From positions 91,085,681-91,149,680 of the forward strand of contig NC_030681.2 of NCBI RefSeq assembly GCF_000004195.4: DNA of 64,000 nt, given 5' to 3'. Under the pieces are notes generated by a model. It did not search any database. It worked only from the letters and a program-made list of their open reading frames with translations, and had not been told where the DNA came from. Below are positions 31,720 through 42,510 of the stretch, one piece after another; the stretch's first letter is position 1; every line of letters starts with the position of its first letter. The stretch is from Xenopus tropicalis (lineage: Eukaryota > Chordata > Amphibia > Anura > Pipidae). The translations under genes and the position numbers were made by a program.

Positions 31720-32633
31720 TAAGAACAGCAGGGGGTGCAGCTAGGAGAAAATATGGATTATAGAAAGGGATCCATATCTCCTTTGTTTTAAGGTTCACAT
31801 CCTCATAAATCATATTGGTTATGAGGATGTCCCATGCTTCCCAATGATTCCAAACAGGGACTGCCTATACCCCCCAGTTAGGAGGGATAGTTTCTGGGGG
31901 ACTGGGACATGAGACACCTCTCATGTTTGGTATCATTTCGATCACCCACATATGGGTTAAAACAAGCCCCTTTTTTCAGTATAATATTGGATACTGGCAA
32001 GTACCAATATTATATGACAAGAAACTGGCATGAGAATTGCAGCCCTCAACAGGGGAGGTCATGTGACAAGTTCCTGGACACTCCCTCCTCATGCATACGG
32101 TAATGAGGGGGGGGGGTCCCAGCTGGTAATAAAAAGGGCACAGACTCAGGTACTAGTTAGCTCATATTTTAAGGTTCCAAGTTCTGTTGGAGTGTGAGCT
32201 GAGATTTTCACCTCAGGAGGACACAAAAGATAACTTGGTAACGTACATAGGTTTTCTCTGTGTTTTGTTCCCTTTTATTTTATTTACTGTTTGTATGTAT
32301 ATGTCTCTTTTGTAAAATATTTTTAAAATGCACTGTTTACCTTTGTAATATTAAATATAACATTTAATAAGTTCTGTCCTTGGGCTCTATGACCCATGTA
32401 CCTTGTTTACATGTGAATATATTAACTGCTTGGCTGTGTGTGTTTTGAGTAGAGGGCAAGTTCTGTGTAAATTCTAATTAACTAGTTGACTGCTAGCAGG
32501 AGAGTGTGTTTGTAAATTAACCCTTTGGCTGCTAGAGTGCTGTTGAATTAGTGGAAACTAACCCTAACTACAGTAAGAAAGCTTGTGTGATATATTTGTG
32601 CGTTAGGTTTCTATCGCCTGTTAATGATAGATG
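31720..32633 (+). mobile_element. LTR retrotransposon LTR, plus-strand copy
   Basis: This roughly 900-bp block is homologous along its length to the block at 50797-51700 in the opposite orientation. It contains a TATA-like GGTAATAAAAAGGG near 32126, a downstream AT-rich stretch with ATTTAATAAGTT near 32357, and a conserved 3' part (CTAGTTGACTGCTAGCAGG, AACCCTTTGGCTGCTAGAG). Just after it, TGGTGGCAGCGAATAG looks like a primer-binding site, so part of the internal region may follow. No ORF survives. The superfamily is not determined; Gypsy-like is my guess. Confidence 0.65.
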
Positions 32634-32786
32634 GTGGCAGCGAATAGTTATATGGGGCGGTGGTATGTTTGGGGGTGCCTGATGTTAGTCTAACCTGTGT
32701 GAAAGGTGACTGAGTGTAACCCCTGGTTGCCCCGTCCCAGTGTCATACGCGTCTGAGAGTGGTGTGTTCCTGACAGTACTGTTTTA

Positions 32787-32931
32787 GGGCGAAAACACAC
32801 ACAGCAACCAGTAGCCGCTGCATTTTAAAAAAGTCGCAAGACTAATCTGCTCAGCAAAAACTGCACGTGATTAGTGCCAGCGTCTTAAACAGTAACATAT
32901 GACAGGAAAGTCCCCCCATTTGTCTTTGCCC
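32787..32931. mobile_element. Short MITE with TTA target duplication
   Basis: The ends are GGGCGAAAACACACAC and TTTGTCTTTGCCC, inverted, flanked by TTA on both sides (32784-32786 and 32932-32934). A TWA TSD suggests PIF/Harbinger mobilisation. Confidence 0.65.
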
Positions 32932-33019
32932 TTAGTATTGAAATGAAAAAGAAAATACATTTAAAAAATCTGATTTATTTGAAGTGACATATAATAGGAC
33001 TGGAATTAAGAGTGATTCC

Positions 33020-33240
33020 AACCTCAGTATCATCTGCAAGAAATTTTATGATCCCCCCATACTTGTGTGGTTTTCTTCTCACACTTTAAAACTACACAGG
33101 AAGGTTCATTGGCTCCTGATAAATTTGACCAGGCATATAATAAGAACCATAGACTGTAAACTCCACAGAAGCATAGGTTGATGTAAATGATACAGTGTAT
33201 AATCTTTGTAAAATGGAGTAAAATATGTTGGCGCTATATA
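33020..33240 (+). mobile_element. V-SINE-like element, 5'-truncated
   Basis: CTTGTGTGGTTTTCTTCTCACAC, AAGGTTCATTGGCTCCTGATAAATTTGACC and TATGTTGGCGCTATATAACTAAA give the central domain and tail of the same SINE type as at 231-803. The tRNA head is missing. Confidence 0.65.
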
Positions 33241-34405
33241 ACTAAAGGAGAGTTATTTATATTGCTATAATTTTGTGGCATACGCAAAGTAGACATTAGA
33301 ATATATACTGCGGAAAATCAAACAAAATGGGCACATACTATAAAAAAATTTGTAAAGAAGGCAGGTCAGGCATGTTGATTCTGGACAAGGAAGACTTTAC
33401 ACCTCACAAGAACAAAAAAACCTTAGCAATAAGAAGAAAGGTAGTAGAATATTTACACGTAATTCAATCCTCAGGAGACTTCACTGATGTTTTTTCATAG
33501 AAACCAGAATTTTCCCTGGGACAAGCGTTGCCAGTAAGACCCCCATCTGCTAACTCCTATTAGCAATGTCTACTAGATGGTTAAAAAAACAGATTGATAA
33601 CATGTAGTGAAATCATGGAACATTCACAAAGAAGGACTTCTAGATATCTATATCTGCAATTTTGCATTACATCATAATTGTTTTCCCTCTGAGACAGAAC
33701 CTCCCCCCCCGGTATCTGATGAGTGAGCTGTGTAAAGCCAAGATAATGCACTGACATTTAACTACTTGGTTTTACTTTATACCCAAAGCCTCAACCAGTC
33801 CACATACAAATATATAACATACTGGAATGGAATGCAGTGTCACCAGATTATCATCAATTGAATAGTATATAGGGAAATATCCAAAAAACACCTGTGCTAA
33901 AATGAAGGAAAATAACATTGGGATGAGATCACACACCAGCCTTACTTGACAGACTTTTTCCTGACCCAGTCTCCCCAGGTGTGGAGGCCATGTATGCTAC
34001 TATTTGTACTGGGGCTGCCCTAGATAGGAAAGTGATAAACTGCATTAAATAAACAATTAAATGGAACCATACTAAATTTGTTTTTCATCAGAGTCCTTGA
34101 ACTAAAAAACCCAGCACAGTATCTTGGGAACAATATATAAACAGTTGAAAGATATTGGAAAAAATATCTCCCCATGAACTTGACAGAATCAGATTTTTTG
34201 GGCATATGGAAAGCAGCTCGTAAGCACTATATGATTGTTAATTTTCATAAGGTCTGGAACAACTGGGATGTTTTGGATAACACAATTATACCTTTGGTCA
34301 AGACTAAAGGGGGGACTGCTGACACTACCTAAAATTACTTTCTAAGATGTTAGAACAATGTTAGAATACTATCAGGTTTGACAAAGAATGGCAGGTTCTA
34401 TTGTT
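33241..34405. other. Unassigned; possible decayed coding relic
   Basis: Some stretches translate without stops for 30-40 codons (near 33380-33500, and near 34140-34270 reading ...LGIWKAARKHYMIVNFHKVW...). The second weakly recalls the C-terminal half of L1-type ORF2, but stops and frame changes break it and I do not call a gene. Confidence 0.3.
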
Positions 34406-34480
34406 AATAGTGATGAGCAAATCTGTGCCATTTTGCTATGCTGAAAAAACAAATGTTTTCCATTTTTTCTGTTTCTTATG
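34406..34480. mobile_element. Fragment of a TAGTGATGAGCGAA-type hAT MITE
   Basis: AATAGTGATGAGCAAATCTGTGCCATTTTGC is the left terminus; the copy loses similarity after about 75 bases. Confidence 0.6.
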
Positions 34481-35256
34481 CAGGTATTTTACTACAGTTT
34501 GACGGAAAGATATGCTTCAAATGTTTTAATGTTTCAGTTGTTTTGATGGTGGTTTGGTTGTATCACCTGAAAATAAAATGACACAGTAAATGTAATAATC
34601 CCCCAACTTGGAGCTAAAGTCGATTTACAATGGATTGTTAAACTAGTCAGTAATTACACCTATTCTAAAAATGTGCCAGGTCTCAGTTTCTCATGCATTT
34701 TATAGCGACACCTAAATTATGAGGCATTATAGAGAGAATAACTAATGTTAGAGTATGTTGTATACTTGTCTGTGTGCTTACTTAGCTTGAACGCATATGG
34801 TTTGGTAAGAATGCAGCTTCGACAGTTATTTACTTTGCAGGATTATAAACCAGATCATCATGTTTTATTTCATTCACAGTTTGTGATTTCATTCTTCTCA
34901 TTCCCACCTAAATGTTCTGGGCTAAAATAGAAGAACATCAAAGAGCAGATGAATGATCTGCAACCTGTGGCTTTGCAGGTCATGCTGAACAACCATCATA
35001 CATTGTAGGGAACCGCTCAAGTTGTACTTATGTAATAGCTGTATATCACTGCCATACCACTGCCAATATTTAAGATTAACAGGATCTTTTTTTACAGCGG
35101 CTACATTTATTTAAATAAAAAGATTTGCTCATTTGTATTTTTGTATTTTATGCTTTAAAGGCAATGTCTATAATGCAGATATAAAAAAAACAAACAAATA
35201 ATGAAAGAAAGAGGAAAATGGATACTGTAGAAAAATGAGCACAAATGGAGCAGGCT
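34481..35256. other. Unassigned
   Basis: No gene. An open frame at 34745-34930 has no motif. Confidence 0.35.
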
Positions 35257-35492
35257 GTAAAGTAAAACTATACCCCCAGAATGAATACTTGATCAACACA
35301 AAATTGACGTCAACAAGATTAATAGTAAATGGCAGTTTTCTAATTAGGAGTACCCAATAGCACATGCTACTTATATAGTATATTGTTATGCAAATGGTTT
35401 ATTTAGATGAAGCAGGGTTTTACATATGAGTTGTTTATGCAATATATTTTTATAGAGACCTACATTGTTTGGGGGGTATAGTTTTCCTTTAA
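35257..35492 (+). mobile_element. T2/Kolobok-type MITE, internally deleted
   Basis: Left end GTAAAGTAAAACTATACCCCC AGAATGAATAC, right end TTTGGGGGGTATAGTTTTCC TTTAA. These are long inverted repeats, next to one degraded and one intact TTAA. The interior is much shorter than the usual family length. Confidence 0.8.
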
Positions 35493-35726
35493 AGTTGCAT
35501 AGCGCGACACAGTGTACTGCTCAGGAACATCACTCTTTGCTGAAGAAAAAAAGGGCTTGGCAGGAGTAAACTGGTCTACTCTTATTTATGTTTCATTATG
35601 TGTAGCAAATACAGATGCAGCAAATCCACAATTTCTCATTTGCATATGAAAAAAAAGTCTCATGTTTAAATTAACATCAGAGCTGTAACTAGACCAGTCA
35701 GAGTTACAGTACTTGCAAATTATTGT

Positions 35727-35881
35727 ACAGGTATGGGATCAGAATGCTCGGGACCTCGGGTTTTCTGGATAAGGGGTCTTTCCGTAATTTGAATCTCCTA
35801 CCTTAAGTCTGCTAATAAAATGATTTAAACAGTAATTAAACCCAATAGGATTGTTTTGCCTCCAATAAGGATTAATTATAT
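35727..35881. mobile_element. ACAGGTATGGGATCC-type element, first part
   Basis: It starts ACAGGTATGGGATCAGAATG C and carries TTTTCTGGATAAGGGGTC, TTTCCGTAATTTGAATC and CCAATAAGGATTAATTATATC. It is cut at the MITE that follows, and the same sequence resumes after it with CTGGGACCAAGTGTAAGGTAC. Confidence 0.75.
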
Positions 35882-36218
35882 CTAAAGCTGGCCATACACG
35901 TGGCAATCTGACGATGTTTCGTGCGACCATCGGTCGCACCAAACATCGTCAGATGTGCCACACACCATTCAGGGCTGAATCGGCAGGTAAGGAGGTAGAA
36001 ACAATAGGATTTCTACCTCCTTCTGCCGATTCAGCGCTGAAGGGAGATTTTGATCAGGCGCCCGATCAAAAATTTCCAACTGGTCTGATCAGCGAGTCGG
36101 CCGATATCAGCAGCTTCCTGCGGTATCGGTCGACTCGCCGACATACCATACACGCACCAAATATCGTACGAAACGAGGTTTCGTACGATATTATCGGTGC
36201 GTGTATGGCCACCTTTAG
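35882..36218. mobile_element. Hairpin-rich TTAA-type MITE (copy A)
   Basis: The ends TAAAGCTGGCCATACACG and CGTGTATGGCCACCTTTAG are inverted, next to CTAA and TTAG. The uninterrupted sister sequence at 36395-36417 reads ATATCTTAGTTGGG, so the target site was TTAG-like. Three stems lie inside: GATGTTTCGTGCGACC/GGTCGCACCAAACATC, the 62-base hairpin described separately, and CGTACGAAACGAGGTTTCGTACG. Copy B lies at 45806-46154. Confidence 0.85.
35974..36035. repeat. 62-base pre-miRNA-like hairpin in copy A
   Basis: The outer stem GCTGAATCGGCA/TGCCGATTCAGC (12 bp) and inner stem GGAGGTAGAAA/TTTCTACCTCC (11 bp) are separated by a small internal loop, with an eight-base terminal loop. The 79-base block 35957-36035 is identical to 45881-45959 in copy B. 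Confidence 0.8.
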
Positions 36219-36703
36219 CTGGGACCAAGTGTAAGGTACTACAGGTATGGGACCCATTATCCAGAATGCTCGGGACCAAGGCTATTCCAGATAAGGGGTC
36301 TTTCTGTAATTTGGATCCACATACCTTAAGTCTACTAAAGAATCAATAAAATATTAATTAAACCCTATGGGATTGTTTTGCATCCAATAAGGATTATTTA
36401 TATCTTAGTTGGGATCAATTACAAGGTACTGTTTTATTATTACATAGAAAAAGAAAATCAGTTTTAAAATTCTGAATGATTTGATTAAAATGGAGTCTAT
36501 GGGAGACAGGCATTCCGTAATTTGGAACTTTCTGGATAACGAGTTTCCGGATAAGGGATCCCATACCTGTATTTTATTATTAGAGAGAAAAAGGAAACCA
36601 TTTTTAAAAATGTGAATTATTTGATTAAAATGGAGTCTATGGGATATGGCCTTTCCGTAATTCAAAACTTTCTGGATAATGGGTTTCTGGATATCTGTAC
36701 TAA
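36219..36703. mobile_element. ACAGGTATGGGATCC-type elements: one complete, one partial
   Basis: After the resumed end of the interrupted copy (to 36240), a complete copy runs from ACAGGTATGGGACCCATTATCC to GATAAGGGATCCCATACCTGT (36241-36570), giving long inverted ends. A tandem partial right half follows to about 36703 (AATGGAGTCTATGGGATATGG, TTTCTGGATAATGGG). The family is well known in frogs, but I do not assign it to a superfamily. Confidence 0.75.
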
Positions 36704-37211
36704 CTTAGGGATAACCTATCATTTCCAAAACTCTATGATCTACTCTTTTATAAACTGTTTCATAGTTGCCCAAATTTGAAATTCATTTTAAAAACACTTC
36801 ACTTTTAAACCCACATGAGAGAAACTCACAGAGATTTGCTGTAAGAGTGGTATCATACTCAGCATTCTAAGAGGCTTAATTACCTCTCTTTTGTGCTTTA
36901 TTCCTTTGTAATATCTGGAGCTCACACAGTGAGGAAAAACAAGGCAAATTGCTTACTTGCCAGAAAGAACAGTCGATGCGTTTCTTGAGAAAAAAGATAC
37001 GACTGGGCAATTTCCAGGAATATACATTTTCTTTGATAAAGGATCAAAAACATGTCCCTTACTAAAAAAGAAGAGCCCGCTGGCAGTTAGGGACAGATTT
37101 GTGAAATTAGAGCTATTCAATTATATGAAATTTTCAGAATCATAATTACCAAATGGTGAACTCCCTGCCTTTTCCCATGCTTTTTTTGAAAGACTGTTTT
37201 AATAAATCACT
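36704..37211. other. Unassigned
   Basis: A 62-codon frame at 36957-37145 has no recognised motif. Nothing else is supported. Confidence 0.35.
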
Positions 37212-37420
37212 TAGGAAAAAGGAGACATAGAGCCGGCACTCATACAGGTTTTGGCTGGGGGCTTACCCCATTTATTCTGCCAGTGTACCACACACAAAAT
37301 CAACGTTTCAGGGGCACTTCCTCCCTTTGTTGGTTTTGTGTGGTACACTGGCAGAATAAATGGGGTAAGCTCCCCAGCCAAAACCTGTATGAGTGCAGGC
37401 TCTATGTCCCCTTTTTCCTA
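37212..37420. repeat. Near-perfect 209-bp palindrome
   Basis: Arms of about 92 bases (37212-37304 and 37329-37420) mirror each other: GAAAAAGGAGACATAGAGC, CACTCATACAGGTTTTGGC, ACCCCATTTATTCTGCCAG and GTGTACCACACAC each recur in reverse complement. The loop contains GTTTCAGGGGCACTTCC. Very few mismatches are visible, so a cruciform or long hairpin RNA is possible. TTA/CTA beside the ends hint at a TWA-type foldback MITE. Confidence 0.92.
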
Positions 37421-38461
37421 TCCATTACTGGGACGTTGCCATACATATACCTGTAGGAGAATTTGCACCACGAAATGTTTTAAGGGGAATGCAGTTGTGA
37501 ACACTCTGTATGCTTAATAAATCCTTTGGCATTGGTTGTTTTAGAAAAATTTCATTTTTTTTTGTGGTTTCAAAAACCTATAAAACCACGAAAATGAGAA
37601 TGTTCATAACTGGGCCTTCCAGTGTCTTACTCAATGATACTCTCCTTCTTTCTTTAGTCATCTGATAGCTTGAAAAAAATATGAGGCTAATGTAGATATA
37701 GTGGCAGATTTATCTAAGTGTGAAATTAGCGTGTGCAACAGTAAAATTCATCTGCTCTCTATTAATTTCTACTTGATTTTGAGGCAGATTTATCAACGGG
37801 TTAAAGTTAGACTTCACCATTTGATGAATATGCCTTTTAAAAATCCATATAAATGAATAGAGAGTGGTGGAATGTTACTGTGGAGAGCTCTAATTTTACA
37901 CTTTGAAAAATCTGCCCTATATGGTAGCCATACTGCTTTAACATTAACAGAAAAAATGTAATTGCTTTATTTATCAAATTGCTGGTTGGTCTGCGTCAGA
38001 CATTACAGTCACATAATGTTCTAACTCTGTAAAAACATCCTTAATGCATTTCTCTAGTGTCAATTTGTTTTTTAACCCTCTAATTTAAACAGCACATATT
38101 TGCCCTCAATCATCCGTGTAAACAGGTAATTTTAGGCATTTATGTCTCAGTACAGATTATGAATCTTCAGTAACTTAAAAAATGTGTCTGTAAGGATTAT
38201 GGCATAATACTTACAAATATTATGCTACAAAAGTTGTGTAATAGATGACTCAATTCATAGGATAAACACCAGACTTGCATTTTTATGTAAGGATGTAACA
38301 CAAACCCATAACTCAAGGAGATATTTAATAATAAAAAACATCACAATAGCTAGGCAGGCAATAGACATCTCATTATTTCTAATCTGTACTTGTTTTCTTA
38401 AAACAGAAGTTTTATTATAATGACCAAATTTAACATTGCGTTCCTTAAAGTTACTTTATTG
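37421..38461. other. Old MITE fragments, no gene
   Basis: GGCAGATTTATCTAAGTGTG and GGCAGATTTATCAACGGG near 37702 and 37793, with AAAAATCTGCCC near 37904, are ends of decayed nested MITEs. The rest is featureless AT-rich sequence. Confidence 0.45.
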
Positions 38462-38544
38462 AAGGCACTTATTGAGGTGAAGCAACTACTATTTTTCATG
38501 CAAAGGCACTTATTGAGGTGAAGCAACTACTATTTTTCATGCAA
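38462..38544. repeat. Perfect 41-bp tandem duplication
   Basis: The unit with AAGGCACTTATTGAGGTGAA GCAACTACTATTTTTCATGC occurs twice with no mismatch. Zero divergence means a recent duplication, or an assembly artefact. Confidence 0.9.
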
Positions 38545-38564
38545 AGGCAGCTCCAGAGCTCCCA

Positions 38565-38830
38565 CTGCACCCAATTTACCCTAGCTGCCATGTAGTACTT
38601 GGAGAGTGTGGTAATAAATAAGAGAGGGTCTGAATACAAAGACAAGCAATACAAAGTAACAATAACAATAAAATTGTAGCCTCATAGAACAATAATTGTT
38701 TGGTTGCTGGGATGAGTGACTTCAGAAATATAATTCAAAAAGTATATATGAAGACCAATAGTAAGGTTTCTAAGTAAAGGACATTCTGTAACATACATAA
38801 AGCTAACGTAAAGGTAAACTACTCCTTTAA
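38565..38830 (-). mobile_element. T2/Kolobok-type MITE fragment, minus strand
   Basis: It ends GGTAAACTACTCCTTTAA with an intact TTAA. Read on the minus strand the order TTTACG TTAGC, TTACAGAATG, AATTATATTTC and AGGCTACAATTTTATTGTTA matches the longer form of the family also present at 1321. The far end is missing. Confidence 0.65.
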
Positions 38831-40179
38831 CAGACTTGAAAGCTTAATACTGAGTGCCTGCAAGATAACATATGATTGTAAATAGCGTTTAAGTTCTGCA
38901 CTTTGCACTTTTAATTAATGTAGCATTCAGAATGTTATCGTTCATTTTGGATAGATGGTAAATAGACAGGCAGATAAAAAATGAAACAGAAGCACAGTCC
39001 AACTCCTTGATTATTCAGGCTGATGTCATGCAACCTTCCTTTTTTGTTTCCAGTCTTTTCTAATCTTTACCCTGTCAAATAGAATGAACAATTTCCCATC
39101 TGCCAAAAAAAAAAAAAAACGTAGTTTGTGTAATCTTTGTGACTAATGCATCCTCCTAGAAGGGACTTTGAAACCTGCCTGATAGATATTGGTTGGTCAT
39201 GCTGTCACTGTGGCCCCATACATGGCCCAGTAAGCTACTAACTTGCTGGCAGCTACTAACAAGCTGGCAGCTAAACTTGGACTATGTATAGCAGTTAGCA
39301 GATTATAACTAAGGGCAGTGGCACACAGGGCTATTATATGGAGTAACATTTACAAAACAAATAGCCATATGTGCCAGTAAAATGGTGAAACTATTTTTTA
39401 CACATGAGAAGTTCAGCTACTAAACTTGCTGTACCAGTCTAAAGGTTCAGCATTCCTATACCAGAAATGATCCAGGCCTTTAACGTCGTGAACAGAAGCT
39501 CACCATCTTGGATTTTGTTTGTAGTGCCAATGACCCTACACATACCCAGTGTGCCCTGAGAAACTGAGTTTTGGAGTTGTCAAACAATCAAACAGAAAAT
39601 AAAGTTTGTCTCTCATCTAAACTGATGCTACAGGACTGATTGTTAAATTCCGACACTAATTGCACTGGTTTCTGAGCTGTTATCTAATGAGAATCAGAAT
39701 GAATTACTATTCCGCCTTATATTGGATCATTTATATTATACAGTATATACAGCATATTGTGAGTAGGTCCCTAAGCTCAGCAGCACAGAACATGTGTATT
39801 AAATCAGCAGAAGATGGGGAGCTACTGGGGTCATATTTGAAGGCACAAATGCCCACTGCTCATGGGCTGTGGTTGCCTTGGGCTGGTACAGAAGCCCAAA
39901 ACATTGGGCTAAATTTGCATAATGTAACTACTATATTATTGTATAGTAAATGTCATATCCTGTTGTTTTTTTCACCCTAGAAATTCCTTTGTTATTTTAA
40001 ATGTAAACATTTGAACAAAAGGATCCTTAATGGCACAGTAATAAACATCCCAAAGCAATTCAAAGCTAACTAGTGGAAACTAAAAACACAAATACAAATA
40101 GTTAAAAACTATTAATAATTTTCAAACACTTAAAAGAGATGACATTTAAAGGGAAAATGGTGACCAAGCATAACACCAC
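38831..40179. other. Unassigned, with a partial MITE
   Basis: CTAAGGGCAGTGGCACACAGGGC near 39311 resembles a frog MITE left end; no right end is seen. A run of about 15 A lies at 39105-39119. A 106-codon frame at 39660-39980 has no motif. Confidence 0.4.
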
Positions 40180-40182
40180 TTA

Positions 40183-40574
40183 GGGGCTGATTTACTAATC
40201 CACGAATCCGAATCCCGAATGGGAAAAAATCGGATTGGAAACTAACATTTTGCGACTTTTTCGTATTTTTTTCGATTTTTTTCGTCGCCGTTGCGACTTT
40301 TTCGTGAGTTGTCACGACTTTTTCGTAGCCGTTATGACTTGCGCGAATTGTTGCGACTTTTTCGTATTCAGCGCTAGTAAACGGCGGGCAAGCCTTTTCC
40401 GATTTTTTTGCGACAGCTACGAAAAAGTCGCGACAATTCGCGCAAGTCATAACGGCTACGAAAAAGTCGCAACAATTTAAGAAAAAGTCGCGACGGCGAC
40501 GGAAAAATCACAAAATAACGATAATTACGAAAAAAACGCATTCGTACGCTTTCGAGGATTAGTAAATCTCCCCC
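40183..40574. mobile_element. CpG-rich hairpin MITE with TTA duplication
   Basis: Ends GGGGCTGATTTACTAATCC and GGATTAGTAAATCTCCCCC, inverted, flanked by TTA (40180-40182 and 40575-40577). The interior is a long imperfect stem: TTTCGTAGCCGTTATGACTT GCGCGAATTG pairs with CAATTCGCGCAAGTCATAAC GGCTACGAAA. TWA duplication suggests PIF/Harbinger mobilisation. Open frames on both strands follow from the symmetric composition. Confidence 0.82.
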
Positions 40575-40577
40575 TTA

Positions 40578-41733
40578 GTGTATATGATTTTCTGTACACA
40601 GACAAGGTCTTGGTTTGCAAAAGTTTTTTACTCTCTTGGGATAAATCATTTTTTTATGACAGGGATGTTTTCACATTACTTTATCTTACACTGACAAAGT
40701 AGTGAAAGAATAGGATGTGCGGTTATTAGTTAGGAAATGAAAATAACATCTGCAGTGTGGGCAGTGTCCTAAGAAAATAATCTACATGTCGTTTAACTTT
40801 ATTGATCCTCTACCACTATACAAGCTATGCATTCCTATCATTTTCATTTTAGATTCCCAGTACTATAAACCCAAGGCTTTGACTAAATTTATTTAATCAA
40901 AGTTTGGGAACTCAATATGAATAATTTGGCTAGCATTTTGAAATACTGTATATCAATGAAGCTACATAATACTGATGAGAAACTCAGAGACTCTTTGCTA
41001 ATAGTCCAAACATGAAACAGATGATGGTTGACCTGTATCCCAGCAAGAAATGTTTTTTCAGACAGAACAAATCCACAATCGCATGGGTTCCTGACAAAAA
41101 GAAGGCATGTGTTTAAAATGATTAAATGCAGTGATTAATCATTCAACATTATCATTGTGTAACGGAAAAAAGTGTCTGAAGAAAAGCCAAATACATGCAG
41201 ACACTTCACATCATCAATAGTAAAAGAACCATATATTATTTGTTAGTACCTAGCACTATTAGTATCTGTTTCTCTAAGGATATGTCTTTCACTCACTTGT
41301 CAAACTGATTTTCATTCTTATTTAAAAAAGAAAGTAAAGTATAGCAATGCCTATCTTAAACTATCTTATCTCCTACTGCTCTAACCTTGAAGAAGGGACA
41401 AGGAAGCCCTGAAACACTTATTAGGTAAATGTTATCACAGTATGTGGTGTCATATATAACAATATCAGTTTGGGTATACACAGGCAATATTATCTATTAC
41501 TAATAGCTAAGAATAGTATAGAGACAGATCATTGACCTTTTTTTTAATGTAAACTGCCCTTATTGCACATTGAATGCACTTTTGTTCTTAATATTATAAA
41601 TAAAACTACATTTAAGGCATGTTTGTGGAGCCAACACTACTTGGCAAGTCCAGACTAAAGTTAAGAAGGATGGCATTTTCTTTGGGAAGGCTACCAAAAG
41701 GCTACTTTGTATAGGGTTCCTTTTAATCATATA
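40578..41733. other. Unassigned
   Basis: GAAGAAGGGACAAGGAAGCC CTGAAAC near 41390 is a word often found in frog foldback repeats. No gene. Confidence 0.35.
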
Positions 41734-42097
41734 TTGAAGGACAAGGCAACGCAAAATATAATTTTTTGCCTAAAAGAAAACAAAATTCTTAGCAGCTTTG
41801 CAATATAAATTTATCACAAATTTGTAATGATTTTTGAGTTATTTGTATATATAATTTCTATTATAAGCAGTGTTTGTCTGTCCTTTTCTATTCTCTGCCC
41901 TGGTGGTAACACAAGACAGCAGACTGACAGACTTGACTTGCTGGAGGAGTTCAGCAAATGCTGCATTCAATAGCAATTACATTTACAAATAACTTTTAAA
42001 GTTCTACAAATTTTTAATTATTTCATATTGGAAACTTGCTTAGAATTTTTTCTTTTATTATGCAAAAAATTATTTTTGGGGTTGATATGCCCTTTAA
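41734..42097. mobile_element. T2/Kolobok-type MITE
   Basis: The left end TTGAAGGACAAGGCAACGC and right end TTGGGGTTGATATGCCCTTTAA are inverted T2-type ends with one mutated (TTGA) and one intact TTAA. The left end matches the head of the element at 14919. Confidence 0.7.
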
Positions 42098-42510
42098 TAT
42101 ATTGCATATATTCAATTTTTACACCCAGAGCACCATCACCAGCACCCCCCCCCCCCCCACACACCTCACGGTCGTCATCGGCAAGCTATGGCCCAAACTG
42201 GTCGCATTCCACTCCCACCCCCCCATGCCCGTTGTCGTCAAACTGTGGCCCAAACAGGTTGTATTCCACTCCCCCCCCCTCGTCGTCAAACTGTGGCCCA
42301 AACTGGTTGCATTCCCCCCCCAACCCCTCCTGCCAGAGCTCTGTTCATTCCCGCTGAGTCCTACCTGTTCCAGTTCCCCGCGATCTGCTGTCTGTCTCAG
42401 CTCCCCCGTCCCACTCCCCACTGAGTCTGCTGGCAGGGTTGAGGACTGAGGGGGGTAAATTCCCCTGAGGGGCCAGATCCGGCCCGTGGGCCATAATTTT
42501 AGGACCGCTG
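42098..42510. mobile_element. Right end of a hAT element with C-rich tandem repeats
   Basis: The right terminus GGCCAGATCCGGCCCGTGGG CC...TAGGACCGCTG is the CAGNGGTCC...GGCCCG type of hAT end. No left end or TSD is seen. The interior has three units that begin GTCGTC and contain TGTGGCCCAAAC...GGTTGCATTCC (from about 42172, 42234 and 42283) separated by C runs of 7-15. Open frames here are repeat by-products. Confidence 0.6.

Noticed and set aside
34140..34330. An L1-like protein tail (LGIWKAARKHYMIVNFHKVW)
   Set aside because: The resemblance is weak, stops lie on both sides, and no RT motif or LINE tail is near.
35914..36279. Frames of 63-106 codons on both strands
   Set aside because: They are located in the hairpin-rich MITE and mirrored in copy B (45799-46224), so they are element sequence.
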